NCBI GenBank assembly: GCA_016401345.1
Contig: JAEACG010000001.1
Coordinates: 1,364,001-1,428,000, forward strand
Reading direction: 5' to 3'
Length of the DNA stretch: 64,000 bases
Source of the DNA: Fictibacillus nanhaiensis
Lineage (GTDB): Bacteria; Bacillota; Bacilli; Bacillales; Fictibacillaceae
A program made the position numbers and the translations under genes. The notes beneath the pieces were generated by a model. It was not told the DNA's origin. It ran no database searches and saw nothing but the letters and a program-made list of their open reading frames with translations. The first letter of the stretch is position 1. Each line of letters starts with the position of its first letter. Shown here in pieces: positions 6,637-16,048 of this stretch.

Positions 6637-9492
6637 TTACATTTCAGCGATAACGGATTGGTGTGGCCAATGTATGACAGGAACTGATGGAACGGTAGAA
6701 GCGATATGTTTATGACAGGTAAAGAACAGTACCTGCCGATCAAACGCAGCTTCTTGTATCAATTGTAATGTTCGTTTTGTCCTTAAGCCATCAAAGTTAA
6801 CCGCAATATCGTCCATTAAAATCGGAAAGTCTTTCGGTCCTGCATGGTAAGCTACTGCTAATCGGATAGCTAAATACACTTGTTCTGCAGTCCCCCGGCT
6901 TAACTCATGCGGGTAAAAACCTATTCCTTCCCCGTTTACAACCATTAGTTCATTTTTGTCTGTGAACGTAATAGATTGATATTCACTTTCTGTTATTTTA
7001 CTAAAATAAACACTCGAAGTCTCTAAAACCGCTGGTAGCTTTGTTTTTTGATATTCTTCTTTTACTTTTAAAAGAGCATGCTGTGCAAGGCGCACGCTTG
7101 CCCATTTCTTAACGAGCGTGTTCCATTCATCTTTAAGCATCTCAAAACGATGCATATTCTCTGAGTAACTGCCATCTTCAAGCAGTTTCGCTAATTCCCA
7201 GTCCAGTTTCCCTTTTGCTTCAACCTTCTCGGCATATTGTTTTTGTATTTCTTCCTCTTTTCCTTCCAGAAATGATATATGATGAAGCGTTTTTTCAAAG
7301 TGAACCGTTACTTTCTCCGCCATCACAACGACTTCTTCTTCTGAAAACCCTAACGATATCAATTGATTAAATAGCGATTCACGTTCTTCTTTTAGCTTGC
7401 TGAACCGTTCCTTGTTTTTACCTTTTACATAAAAGTCTGCTTCCTTGCTAACTTTGGCATCATTCCACAAAGTATGGATCTGATCATCTAAAAAGGTGAT
7501 TTTTTTCTCAAACTCTTCCCTTCGCTCGATGAGTTCCCTTCTATTTTGCTGTAGGTGCACTGCTCGCGATTGATTTTTAAGCTGCTTCTCCAATTCGGCA
7601 TAACAAGAGTTGATCCAGTATTTCGTATCTTCTTGGGGTTCTTCTCCCAATACAAGTGATAGTGAACTGGCTTTCTTCTCATAATTATTTTGTTTTAGCG
7701 TTATATCTTTTACTTTAATTTCTGCTTCATTTCGCTGTCTTAACAAATCCTTAAGCTGAAGAACTCGCTTCATATAACCTGATACGAAAAGCCGGTCCAA
7801 CTGCCCTTTGTACCCGTTATCTGACGCCCATCGTTGTGCACGATCAAGGACAGTTGCTTCTTCCACTTCTAAATAATCCAGCCGTTTAGCAAGCTGTACA
7901 TAGATGTTGTTTTCGTTAGAAAGCTGTAGAGAGAGCTGCATCCATTGTTTACGATTGACCTCATCTTCTAACAATCGATGATGTATGTGTTTTGGCATTT
8001 CTTCACCTGACTGGTTCTTCCTCAAATACATGAAGCTTAAAACCAGCGACGTAATCAACAGAAGAACTCCCCCAAACATGACTGGTGGATGATTTGAAAT
8101 CCAACCAGACCAAAGAAGTAATACGGAAGAAATTATGGGCAATAGTATTGTATAGGAAGGAATATTTCTTGTTTGTTTATGATTTGAGTGCTGATACTTT
8201 GCATATTCTTCTTCAGATAGTAGGTTCGCTTTTTGTTGTGCTTCTTCCGCTTCTAAACGCTCGAGATTCATTCTAGAGTCCTCGAGCTCGTCTTCTAACC
8301 TACTTTGTTTATCTTTAACCTGCTCATGCTGCTTGATCAAATCTTCTAGAAGATGAAGAGAAGATAAAGACAGTGAAAGTTTCTTAAGCTCTTCTTCAGA
8401 CCACGTTTCTCCGATCTCATCAACGAGCTCTCTTTCTTCATTTTTTAAAGCCTGTATGTGACGTTGAAGCTCTTGTAGCTGGTTGAAGTGATGTTCATAT
8501 TCAGGAAGGTGATTAAACAATCGTTTAATCTCTGTTTCGTATTTTATTATTACTTCATTACTTATCACTGATTTCAGCTCGGTTTCAACATCTTGAATAC
8601 GGCTATCTGTGTACGTTAAGTCACTTTTTAAGCCTGAATACTCTTTTCGCCATTCGTCATATTGTTGAAGTCCGTTTTCTGGAAAATAAAATTGGTCAGA
8701 ATCCAGAGAGCTTATCTCTACATCAAGCTGTCTATATTTTTGCAGTACAGGCTTTAATTCGAGTAGCCTCTTGTTTGAGAGAAGTTCTGTTTGGATCTCC
8801 GTCAACTCTTGTTTAATTCTTTCAAGAACCTTTTGTTGAACTTCTTTTTCGTTCGTTAACGCCTGATAACTCTCGTTTTTTTCTTTTAAGAGTTGAAGTG
8901 ATTTTGCTGATGAAGAAAGCTGTTCTAATTTTTCATTAATGATTGGTTTTTTGCCTGCTTTTTTAAATAAAAGAGCTTGTTTCTTCTCAAATGTTTGTTC
9001 GATGTTTAATAGATCACTGTCACCTGAAATCGCGGTGCTTAATAAAAAATTACCGAGTTCTTCAGATGATAACTTGTCTAATTTTTGTAAGCCATCAAGA
9101 CCAAAGCAAAATGCACCCGTAAACAAGGATTGTTCCATTCCATCTAACAACTGTATCAGAAATGCTTCTTCTTTCTGCTGCCCCGTTTCATCAAAAAGTG
9201 TGACATCACCCATTACAGTAGATCGCGCTATTCTCTCAATCGTCCAAGTGCCGTGTATTTGATGGTGAATGGTGATCTTACCACCCATTCTGTTTCCGTC
9301 TTTAGGTTCATAGCGGCGTTGATTTTGACTTTTTGTAGGAAAACCGTAGAACATACATTTAATAAAGTCCATCAGTGTCGTTTTTCCTGCTTCGTTTTCT
9401 CCGTAAAGAATCTGTAGCCCCTTATTTTCGAAGTTGATTCTACAATCCTTTAAACCACCGAAGTGATAGATATGAAGGGAAACGAGTTTCAT
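6637..9492 (-). CDS. yhaN: YhaN, SMC/Rad50-like ATPase with a membrane hairpin
   Basis: A 951-residue AAA ATPase built like SbcC/Rad50. Walker A is GENEAGKTT at residues 31-39; the far C-terminus carries a signature-like HELSRGTAEQ and Walker B PILMDDIAVNFD, followed by the H-loop region FFTCH. Long coiled coils fill the middle, interrupted by two hydrophobic helices (about 60 residues, IPSYTILLP to LVLSFMYLR) that would place the coiled-coil tip at the membrane. Length agrees with B. subtilis YhaN (about 960). It starts eight bases after yhaO, the nuclease partner, so both form one operon. The exact DNA substrate is not known from sequence. Confidence 0.9.
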   Translation of the reverse strand: MKLVSLHIYHFGGLKDCRINFENKGLQILYGENEAGKTTLMDFIKCMFYGFPTKSQNQRRYEPKDGNRMGGKITIHHQIHGTWTIERIARSTVMGDVTLFDETGQQKEEAFLIQLLDGMEQSLFTGAFCFGLDGLQKLDKLSSEELGNFLLSTAISGDSDLLNIEQTFEKKQALLFKKAGKKPIINEKLEQLSSSAKSLQLLKEKNESYQALTNEKEVQQKVLERIKQELTEIQTELLSNKRLLELKPVLQKYRQLDVEISSLDSDQFYFPENGLQQYDEWRKEYSGLKSDLTYTDSRIQDVETELKSVISNEVIIKYETEIKRLFNHLPEYEHHFNQLQELQRHIQALKNEERELVDEIGETWSEEELKKLSLSLSSLHLLEDLIKQHEQVKDKQSRLEDELEDSRMNLERLEAEEAQQKANLLSEEEYAKYQHSNHKQTRNIPSYTILLPIISSVLLLWSGWISNHPPVMFGGVLLLITSLVLSFMYLRKNQSGEEMPKHIHHRLLEDEVNRKQWMQLSLQLSNENNIYVQLAKRLDYLEVEEATVLDRAQRWASDNGYKGQLDRLFVSGYMKRVLQLKDLLRQRNEAEIKVKDITLKQNNYEKKASSLSLVLGEEPQEDTKYWINSCYAELEKQLKNQSRAVHLQQNRRELIERREEFEKKITFLDDQIHTLWNDAKVSKEADFYVKGKNKERFSKLKEERESLFNQLISLGFSEEEVVVMAEKVTVHFEKTLHHISFLEGKEEEIQKQYAEKVEAKGKLDWELAKLLEDGSYSENMHRFEMLKDEWNTLVKKWASVRLAQHALLKVKEEYQKTKLPAVLETSSVYFSKITESEYQSITFTDKNELMVVNGEGIGFYPHELSRGTAEQVYLAIRLAVAYHAGPKDFPILMDDIAVNFDGLRTKRTLQLIQEAAFDRQVLFFTCHKHIASTVPSVPVIHWPHQSVIAEM

Positions 9493-9500
9493 ATTTTCAC

Positions 9501-10718
9501 CTACCTGCTTTTATGAAGTTCTGATAATAATAAATGTTCAGCTTGTTGTTTGATCTCTTCATAATCTTGTTCATTCAGCTCTATGTATTTTCTGGCTGTT
9601 CGGTGTGTAGACAATTCATAAATCGCTTGTTGCAGTTCTGAATCATCTTCTAGAACACACTGTAAATCTTGAAAAAAGGCAGATTGTTTCATGGATTGTT
9701 CCTCTTTAAGAGAAGGGGTCGTTACATTCTTAATCGAAACAACATGCACAAACGAAGAATCATAATCTTCCTCACGCAAGATTTCTTCTAAATCTTCAAT
9801 GAACGTTCCATCCAAAAGCTCATGATAAAGCTGAGTTTGACCCGTCAACTTTAAGACAAGAAGGACACCTTTATTACCTTGTTGATGCGTGTTGATCTTT
9901 TTTTCACACAAAAGGATCACTTCTTGCAGATTATCAACCTCAGTTAAATCAATACTGCTTTCTTGCCAACTGATTTCAGACGCGGAGTAGAACCGACTTT
10001 CGACTTCATTATGGTTTAAAGTAACGATGTAGCCACCTTTTTCACCTAGTTCTCCACTATGTCTGCCTTGTATATTCCCTGAATAACGAACGGGTGGATC
10101 TATGTTTAAATCTATTCTTTTATGAATGTGTCCGAGCGCCCAATAATCGTAGCCTTTTTTTAGAAGCTCTGATAACAAAAAAGGTGCGTATCTGCTGTGT
10201 CCGCTATAACCATCAGCCTGTCCATGCAAAATGCCAATATGATACAAACCATCTCTTTTGTCAGGATAATGTAACGTTCGATCATCTGTCACCGCTGCAG
10301 TCTCATAGCTAAATCCGTGCAAAGCCGCTACCTGTCTTCCCTTTTTTTCAAAGTAAATAGTCTGAACATGGTTCCCACCAAAAAAGTGCACATTGCTCGG
10401 CCAATCAAGATCTACCCATTGTCCATCTAATGGATCATGATTGCCATGAACAACATATACGTTTATTTCATAACTCTTCAGTTTCATAAAACAGTTTTTC
10501 AAATATGATTGAGCCTTTAAGCTTCGGTTTCCGCTGTCATAAAGATCTCCTGCAATCACTACAAAATCTACTTCTTCTGAAATCGCAAGATCGATCAGAC
10601 GTTTAAACGATACGAACGTGCTATCAGAAAGCCGCTGAAAAAGCCCATTAGGCAACGAGGAAAGTCCTTTGAACGGACTATCTAGATGGAGATCTGCACA
10701 ATGTAAAAACTTTATCAT
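9501..10718 (-). CDS. yhaO: YhaO, SbcD/Mre11-like metallophosphoesterase nuclease
   Basis: Calcineurin-like phosphoesterase of about 405 residues, the likely nuclease partner of YhaN. All metal-binding motifs are present: CADLHLD near the N-terminus, VIAGDLYD, VHGNHDP, ILHGQADG and ALGHIHKR. This is the SbcD/Mre11 arrangement, acting on DNA ends or structures with an SMC-like ATPase. An ATG at 10727 lies directly on the AGAGG ribosome site, whereas the ATG at 10718 is nine bases away, so the shorter form (MIKFLHC...) is preferred. Confidence 0.9.
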   Translation of the reverse strand: MIKFLHCADLHLDSPFKGLSSLPNGLFQRLSDSTFVSFKRLIDLAISEEVDFVVIAGDLYDSGNRSLKAQSYLKNCFMKLKSYEINVYVVHGNHDPLDGQWVDLDWPSNVHFFGGNHVQTIYFEKKGRQVAALHGFSYETAAVTDDRTLHYPDKRDGLYHIGILHGQADGYSGHSRYAPFLLSELLKKGYDYWALGHIHKRIDLNIDPPVRYSGNIQGRHSGELGEKGGYIVTLNHNEVESRFYSASEISWQESSIDLTEVDNLQEVILLCEKKINTHQQGNKGVLLVLKLTGQTQLYHELLDGTFIEDLEEILREEDYDSSFVHVVSIKNVTTPSLKEEQSMKQSAFFQDLQCVLEDDSELQQAIYELSTHRTARKYIELNEQDYEEIKQQAEHLLLSELHKSR

Positions 10719-10797
10719 TTCACTCATCCTCTTTTTCTACCATTCTTCCCTTCATTTTAACATATATACGAAAGCACGTTCGCTTGTGAATGTGTAA

Positions 10798-10826
10798 AAA
10801 AAGAGAGCTCAATGGCTCTCTTTTCA
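10798..10826 (-). terminator. Terminator of the yhaQ-yhaP operon
   Basis: AAAAGAGAGCTC and GCTCTCTTTT pair around a four-base loop directly downstream of the yhaP stop on the minus strand, with a run of T after it. Confidence 0.85.
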
Positions 10827-10831
10827 AAGTA

Positions 10832-12106
10832 TTAAACGTCGGTTGTATTTTTCTTCTCCTGCTTGGATAAAAGAAGGGCTTGCTTAAACAATTTCAAGGA
10901 AGGTGCGTTTCCATACATCAAAACCCCTCCACGATATACACGAGCACCAATTATGGCAAACAAGAAGATGGCTCCGACTAAGACGCTGATTCCAAGTGCT
11001 ACTTCCCAAACCGGTAATGAAAGCATCCCTACACGAAGCAGCATGAGCATCGGTGTGAACAGCGGGAAGTATGATGCCGCTGCAACAAAGCCAGACTCTG
11101 GATTTTCTCTGCCGAACATGGCGATCATAAATGCTGCCACAATTACGATTACTACTGGTGTCATCAGATTATTTACTTCTTCAACTCTGCTGATCAATGA
11201 ACCAAGCATCGCAAATAGAGTAGCGTATAAGAAGAATCCTAAAATGAAAAACACAAGAGCATAGATCATTAGTGACGCTGGAATCTCGTTCAACTTTAGT
11301 TCATTGATGATACTCTCACTTCCACTAAGCTGTCCGTTTAATTTAACAGCTAGAAACCCTCCTGCAATAAACAACGCAAGCTGAGTTAAAGCGACGAGTA
11401 CGATCCCAAAGATCTTCCCAAACATTTGTGTCACTGGCGATACAGAAGAAATCAGTATTTCCATAACACGTGAAGATTTTTCTGTTGCCACTTCTACGGC
11501 GATCATACTTCCATACATCATGACGGCCATATACATGAAAAATAGCACCACATACACTAGGATGTATACTTGAGCTGCCTCTTCCTCACTTTTCGCTAAA
11601 TCTGACAATGACTCCTTAGCAAAAGTAACCGGAGAATAAATAGCAGCGAGCTGTTCTTGGTTCAATCCAATGGACTCGGCGGCAGATTTGTTCTTAATCT
11701 GCTGCAGGGCCAACTCTACATCCGCGATCAGGCTCTGCTGTGTTACATCTTCTGCTTTATAAGTTCCTGTGATGATGCCTGAAGCATCCCTATCCAGAAT
11801 TAAAAGTCCTTCGATTTTACCATCAAGTACTGCTTTTTCTGCTTCACTTTCCGATTTCGTAAACGCTTCAGGTTTCAAATCATCATTTGTTTGCTTAAGT
11901 TGTGCTTGAAGAGCTGGAAGTGTCTCTCCTGTTCTATCGATAACCCCAATTTTAGAAGCCTCATCTTCACCGAACATTTTTGTGATCTCGTTCATATTCG
12001 TTATGACAAATAACAATCCGATTGTAATCAATGTAGTGATCAGGAATGGTTTTGATTTAATTTTAGATCGGTATGTATGCATCATTACAGTCATAAATTT
12101 ACTCAT
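10832..12106 (-). CDS. yhaP: YhaP, NatB-type ABC exporter permease
   Basis: Permease of about 424 residues with one N-terminal membrane helix, an extracytoplasmic domain of about 150 residues (GVIDRTGETL to LSDLAKSEEEA) and five to six C-terminal helices. This is the ABC-2/NatB arrangement. The motif EVATEKSSRVMEILISSVSP is the typical coupling loop. With YhaQ it should export ions or small toxic compounds; the substrate is unknown. The ATG at 12106 follows AGTAGGTG and overlaps the end of yhaQ by eight bases, a sign of translational coupling; a GTG at 12115 is a less likely start. Confidence 0.85.
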   Translation of the reverse strand: MSKFMTVMMHTYRSKIKSKPFLITTLITIGLLFVITNMNEITKMFGEDEASKIGVIDRTGETLPALQAQLKQTNDDLKPEAFTKSESEAEKAVLDGKIEGLLILDRDASGIITGTYKAEDVTQQSLIADVELALQQIKNKSAAESIGLNQEQLAAIYSPVTFAKESLSDLAKSEEEAAQVYILVYVVLFFMYMAVMMYGSMIAVEVATEKSSRVMEILISSVSPVTQMFGKIFGIVLVALTQLALFIAGGFLAVKLNGQLSGSESIINELKLNEIPASLMIYALVFFILGFFLYATLFAMLGSLISRVEEVNNLMTPVVIVIVAAFMIAMFGRENPESGFVAAASYFPLFTPMLMLLRVGMLSLPVWEVALGISVLVGAIFLFAIIGARVYRGGVLMYGNAPSLKLFKQALLLSKQEKKNTTDV

Positions 12107-12995
12107 GAACAACACCTACTTTCTCGATGAAGATATCATTTAATGAAGGTTCTTCAAGTTCAAACTTTCTTACAAATCCTTTTGACTGAATAGCTCGGAA
12201 CAAATCTTGAGCCACTTCTTCTCGTTCAACTTGAAGAATGATTCCGTCTCCTGTTGTACGATGCTTAATAACTCCAGCCGTATCTTTCAGATAAGTTAGA
12301 TTAAAGTCTGCTTTAACAGATACGTTCTTTTTCCCAAAAGATCGTTTGATTTCTTTTAGATTTCCTTGAACAACTGACTTTCCTCTATGCATGATACAAA
12401 GATGCTGACATAGTTCTTCTACATGCTCCATTCTATGAGATGAGAAGACAATCGTCGTTCCTTCTTTTTTCAGCTCATGAACAGCACTCTTCAAAAGTTC
12501 AACATTTACGGGATCTAATCCGCTAAACGGTTCATCTAAGATTAAAAGTTCTGGACGATGAAGAACAGCCGCAATGAACTGTATTTTTTGCTGATTTCCT
12601 TTAGACAATGCTTCTACCTTCTTGTTTAAATACTCCTCAGCACCAAAACGCTGCAACCACTTATTCGTTTGTTCTTGAATTTGTGAACGAGTCATACCGC
12701 GCAACTGTCCTAGATAGATCAACTGCTCTCTTACGGTCAGTTTTGGATATAATCCTCTTTCTTCGGGTAGATATCCTATAAGGTCACTCGTCTCATAAGA
12801 GATCTCTTTGTCGTTCCACGTAATTCTTCCTTGTGATGGTGTTAACAATCCTAAGATCATTCGAAATGTCGTCGTTTTCCCTGCACCGTTTGCACCTAAC
12901 AATCCAAAGATCTCGCCTTTAGGAATCTGTAAGTTAATTCCGTCAACGGCTGTAAAACTACCAAACTGTTTTCTTACCTCGTTAATGGTCAACAT
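12099..12995 (-). CDS. yhaQ: YhaQ, ABC exporter ATPase
   Basis: ATP-binding subunit of 298 residues (the B. subtilis YhaQ length). Walker A is GANGAGKTT, the signature is LSKGNQQK, Walker B is LLILDEPFSGLDP and the switch His lies in FSSHRMEHVEELC. LSKGNQQK in place of LSGGQ is common in NatA-like exporters. The frame is open further upstream, but GGGAGGG lies eight bases before the ATG at 12995, and the protein then begins MLTINEV like its relatives. It forms an operon with yhaP. Confidence 0.9.
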   Translation of the reverse strand: MLTINEVRKQFGSFTAVDGINLQIPKGEIFGLLGANGAGKTTTFRMILGLLTPSQGRITWNDKEISYETSDLIGYLPEERGLYPKLTVREQLIYLGQLRGMTRSQIQEQTNKWLQRFGAEEYLNKKVEALSKGNQQKIQFIAAVLHRPELLILDEPFSGLDPVNVELLKSAVHELKKEGTTIVFSSHRMEHVEELCQHLCIMHRGKSVVQGNLKEIKRSFGKKNVSVKADFNLTYLKDTAGVIKHRTTGDGIILQVEREEVAQDLFRAIQSKGFVRKFELEEPSLNDIFIEKVGVVHE

Positions 12996-13142
12996 GACTA
13001 TATCCCTCCCGCTGTAAAATATACCATATATTCCTAGTACGAAGTGTAATACCTTAAGTTTCATACAAATTCTTAAGTTTATGGCAGGAAAAATTCGTCG
13101 AATGTTGAAATCAAATTTAGATACGAAAGGAGTTCGATCATC

Positions 13143-13328
13143 ATGAATACATACGCACTAACTGCATACGAAAGTAACGGGGAAAAAATATTGGATGAAA
13201 CGATTTCCGCTCCGAACGACTCTGTAGCAAAAGAGCAAGGAGAAGCCCGTTTGGCTGAACTGAACATGCAAGAAAAAGCGCATCGTCTGACTTCACCAAA
13301 GGGACAATTGCTTCTTTTCCATCGCTAA
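13143..13328 (+). CDS. yhzD: YhzD-like small protein
   Basis: A 61-residue protein of unknown function, apparently cytosolic, with no membrane segment. The N-terminal strand (TYALTAYESNGEKILDE) and the end KGQLLLFHR match my recollection of B. subtilis YhzD, which has the same length and lies at the same place beside yhaQ. AAAGGAG precedes the ATG by ten bases. The acetyltransferase gene starts about 30 bases later, so the two are probably co-transcribed. Confidence 0.7.
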   Translation: MNTYALTAYESNGEKILDETISAPNDSVAKEQGEARLAELNMQEKAHRLTSPKGQLLLFHR

Positions 13329-13357
13329 TGAAACTCATGGAAACGAGGGAGAAAACA

Positions 13358-13792
13358 GTGAGTGAAGTAATTCTACGTGAAGCTCGATACGATGACAGTT
13401 ACGAACTTTCTTATTTAATGGGTGAACTCGGTTATCCAACAAAGCCCGAGGAAATGACAGAGCGATTAGAGACACTGCTTCCTAATTCTGCTTATGCTTG
13501 TTTTGTGGCTTGTGTAAACGACCAAGTAATTGGGATGATCGGCCTTGCAAAAGGTATATATTTTGAGAAAAACGGCTGCTATGCACGCATTACTGCTCTC
13601 GTGGTAAGTGAAGAATTCAGAGGAAACGGCATCGGCAAGGAGCTCGTTCATTATGGAGAAGAATGGGCAAAAGAGGAAGGCTGTACGGCAATCTTGCTTA
13701 ATAGTGGAAAACAAAGAACAGACACCCATGAGTTCTATCGAAGTTTAGATTATGACGACACAGGACTGCGATTTATTAAGGTGATGCTTTAA
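13358..13792 (+). CDS. GNAT-family N-acetyltransferase
   Basis: About 144 residues. It has the fold order of GNAT enzymes: N-terminal LREARYDDSYEL, strand 4 with ITALVVSEEFRGNGIGKELVHYGEEWAKEEGC (the R-G-N-G-I-G pyrophosphate loop for acetyl-CoA), and a terminal HEFYRSLDYDDTGLRFIK. It transfers an acetyl group from acetyl-CoA to an unidentified amine. An ATG at 13328 overlaps the yhzD stop, but GAGGGAG is correctly spaced for the GTG at 13358, which also gives a normal family N-terminus. Confidence 0.8.
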   Translation: MSEVILREARYDDSYELSYLMGELGYPTKPEEMTERLETLLPNSAYACFVACVNDQVIGMIGLAKGIYFEKNGCYARITALVVSEEFRGNGIGKELVHYGEEWAKEEGCTAILLNSGKQRTDTHEFYRSLDYDDTGLRFIKVML

Positions 13793-13805
13793 TATTCAGC
13801 TGGGC

Positions 13806-13954
13806 GACGAAGAGATTCGCAGCTTATCAATGTTAAATTGTTCATTCAGAAGCAAGAAGGTCGAGGAAGTGAAGTTTTTGAGGAGCAGAGTGTAGTTCTC
13901 CTACATGAGCACCGAAAAAACAAAACTGACGAAGAGATTCTCCGCTTATCAATG
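13806..13954. repeat. Pair of 27 bp direct repeats flanking about 95 bp
   Basis: GACGAAGAGATTC, three variable bases and GCTTATCAATG occur at 13806-13832 and 13928-13954, identical at 25 of 27 positions. Between them is GAGGAGCAGAGTGTAGTTCTCC, which can fold. No coding frame is visible. It may be a dispersed intergenic repeat; only this pair is in the window. Confidence 0.6.
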
Positions 13955-13961
13955 AACAAAG

Positions 13962-13997
13962 AAAAAACCGGATGCTGGATCTAGCACCCGGTTTTCC
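13962..13997. terminator. Bidirectional terminator between the acetyltransferase and dhaS
   Basis: AAAACCGGATGCT and AGCACCCGGTTTT form a hairpin with A tract on one side and T tract on the other, between converging genes. Confidence 0.8.
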
Positions 13998-14040
13998 CTA
14001 TTTATCCGCTCAATTCTTTGACCCCGTTATATCTCGTTGT

Positions 14041-15525
14041 CTATTTTAGGTTAACCCACACACTCTTAACTTCTGTGTAGTTATTTAATGCATAAGATCC
14101 CATTTCACGTCCGATACCGGATTGCTTGTATCCGCCGAATGGTGAAGCAGCATCAAATGCATTATAGCAGTTCACCCATACCGTACCAGCACGAAGCTTG
14201 TTCGATACATAATGAGCTGTTTTTAAATTCTCTGTCCATAGTCCTGCAGCAAGACCATATTCTGAGTCGTTTGCACGAGCGATTACATCATCCAAGTCAT
14301 CAAACGGCATTGCAGCCACAACTGGCCCAAATATCTCTTCTTTTGCAATCGTCATCTTATCATCAACATCGGCGAAGATTGTCGGCTCGACAAAGTACCC
14401 TCTGTCAAACGGAGTTGTTCCTCCTGTTAACAATTCTGCACCTTCATCTTGTCCTTTTTGGATGTAACCCAAAACGCGGTTATGTTGTTCTTGAGATACG
14501 AGCGGCCCCATCGTTGTATCTGGATCTAACCCAGGACCTTGTTTGATCTTCTTCGCATGAGACACAAGATCTGCCACGACGTTATCAAAAGATTTCTTTT
14601 GAATATATAAACGTGATCCCGCACAGCAAACTTGTCCTTGGTTGAACATGATCCCGCTTAACGCACCAGGAACCGCACGGCTCATGTCAGCATCAGGCAA
14701 GATGATGTTTGGTGATTTACCACCAAGCTCTAGCGTTACTCGCTTCAAAGAGTTAGACGCGTTACGCATGATCAGTTTTCCAACTTCAGTGGAACCTGTA
14801 AATGCAATCTTGTCCACGTTCGGATGATCAACCAGCGCCGCACCTGTTTCACCAGCACCTGTTACAACGTTTAGCACACCTTCAGGGAACCCTGCTTCAT
14901 GAGCTAATTTTGCCAAGTAAAGTGCAGATAGAGGTGTTTGCTCTGCCGGCTTCAATACGACCGTACATCCCGTCGCAAGTGCAGCACCAAGCTTCCAAGC
15001 TGCCATCAATAGTGGGAAGTTCCAAGGAATGATCTGTCCGACTACACCTAGCGCTTCATGACGCGTATAGTTGAAGAAGCTTCCTGCTACAGGAATCGTC
15101 TGCCCCACGATTTTTGTTGACCAACCAGCATAATAGCGGAAATGCTCAATCGCAAGCGGAACATCTGCATTCATCGTTTCGCGAATCGGCTTTCCGTTAT
15201 CCAATGTATCAAGCTGTGCTAATTCTTCTTTATTCTCTTCCATCAATTCTGCTAATTTGTAAATTAAGTAACTTCGCTTTGAAGCAGGCATCTTTGACCA
15301 ATAACCTGTTTCAAAAGCTGCTCTTGCCGCCTTTACCGCCTTGTCGATATCTTCAGTCCCACCTTCAGATACAACGGCTAAAACTTCTCCAGTTGAAGGG
15401 TTTAATGTTTCAAATGTTTTTCCGCTAGCTGAGCTGACCCATTCCCCATTGATAAAATGTTTTTTCGTTCCGTTAAGAAACTCGGCCACCTTTGGTTTTA
15501 ATTGAAGGTCTAAAGTTTTTTCCAT
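14041..15525 (-). CDS. dhaS: NAD-dependent aldehyde dehydrogenase, DhaS type
   Basis: Cytosolic enzyme of 494 residues that oxidises aldehydes to carboxylic acids. It has the family motifs: IIPWNFPLL, the FTGSTEVG NAD(P) loop, catalytic Glu in LELGGKSPN, the catalytic Cys in FNQGQVCCAGSR, and EEIFGPV near the end. Overall resemblance and length fit B. subtilis DhaS (495). GGGAGG precedes the ATG. It is monocistronic, with the 13-unit repeat array B directly upstream. The physiological aldehyde is not determined. Confidence 0.88.
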   Translation of the reverse strand: MEKTLDLQLKPKVAEFLNGTKKHFINGEWVSSASGKTFETLNPSTGEVLAVVSEGGTEDIDKAVKAARAAFETGYWSKMPASKRSYLIYKLAELMEENKEELAQLDTLDNGKPIRETMNADVPLAIEHFRYYAGWSTKIVGQTIPVAGSFFNYTRHEALGVVGQIIPWNFPLLMAAWKLGAALATGCTVVLKPAEQTPLSALYLAKLAHEAGFPEGVLNVVTGAGETGAALVDHPNVDKIAFTGSTEVGKLIMRNASNSLKRVTLELGGKSPNIILPDADMSRAVPGALSGIMFNQGQVCCAGSRLYIQKKSFDNVVADLVSHAKKIKQGPGLDPDTTMGPLVSQEQHNRVLGYIQKGQDEGAELLTGGTTPFDRGYFVEPTIFADVDDKMTIAKEEIFGPVVAAMPFDDLDDVIARANDSEYGLAAGLWTENLKTAHYVSNKLRAGTVWVNCYNAFDAASPFGGYKQSGIGREMGSYALNNYTEVKSVWVNLK

Positions 15526-15700
15526 TTGAATCCTCCCTTTACATTGTGGTTCTTACATAAATATTATTCGTCACGATTCATGTAAACCCTTTCATTTTCT
15601 ACATTTGTAATAAAACTGAAACGTTTTTTACGAAATTCGACGGGAGTTGTCGAAAGAACTCTATTAGTATGTAATCCCAATGGACAGGTCATCAGGATTT

Positions 15701-15960
15701 AGAAATCGCTCATAAATTTCTAGAATCGCTCACAAATCTCAATAACCGCTCATAAATTTCTAGAATCGCTCACAAATCTCAATAACCGCTCATAAATCCC
15801 AAGAATCGATCACAAATCTCAAGAACCGCTCACAAATCTCAAGAATCGCTCACAAACCTCAAGAATCGCTCACAAACCTCAAGAATCGCTCACAAACCTC
15901 AAGAATCGCTCACAAATCCCAAGAATCGCTCACAAATCTCAAGAATCGCTCACAACTGCC
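15701..15960. repeat. Intergenic array B: thirteen 20 bp tandem repeats
   Basis: Thirteen consecutive units of exactly 20 bp with consensus AAGAATCGCTCACAAATCTC. Early units (15701-15790) are more diverged (CATAAATTTC, ACCGC) and later ones nearly identical, as expected for tandem expansion. A period of 20 is not a multiple of three, so it is not coding. There are no unique spacers, so it is not CRISPR. It lies between the yhaX terminator and the upstream region of dhaS. Confidence 0.9.
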
Positions 15961-15986
15961 CACAAATGCACCTTTCCACTTTTACC

Positions 15987-16040
15987 TACACAAAAAAAGA
16001 CTCCTCTCAGACAAAATGTCTAAAAAGAGCCCTCTTAATC
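15987..16040 (-). terminator. Terminator of yhaX
   Basis: On the minus strand AGAGGGCTCT and AGAGGAGTCT enclose an inner AGACATTTTGTCT hairpin and are followed by seven T. Confidence 0.7.
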
Positions 16041-16048
16041 TCAACTGA

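Noticed and set aside
14088-15428. Several plus-strand frames opposite dhaS
   Set aside because: Antisense shadows of a well-supported gene, with no ribosome sites.
15701-15960. CRISPR array
   Set aside because: Units are contiguous 20 bp tandem repeats without unique spacers, and no cas genes are near.
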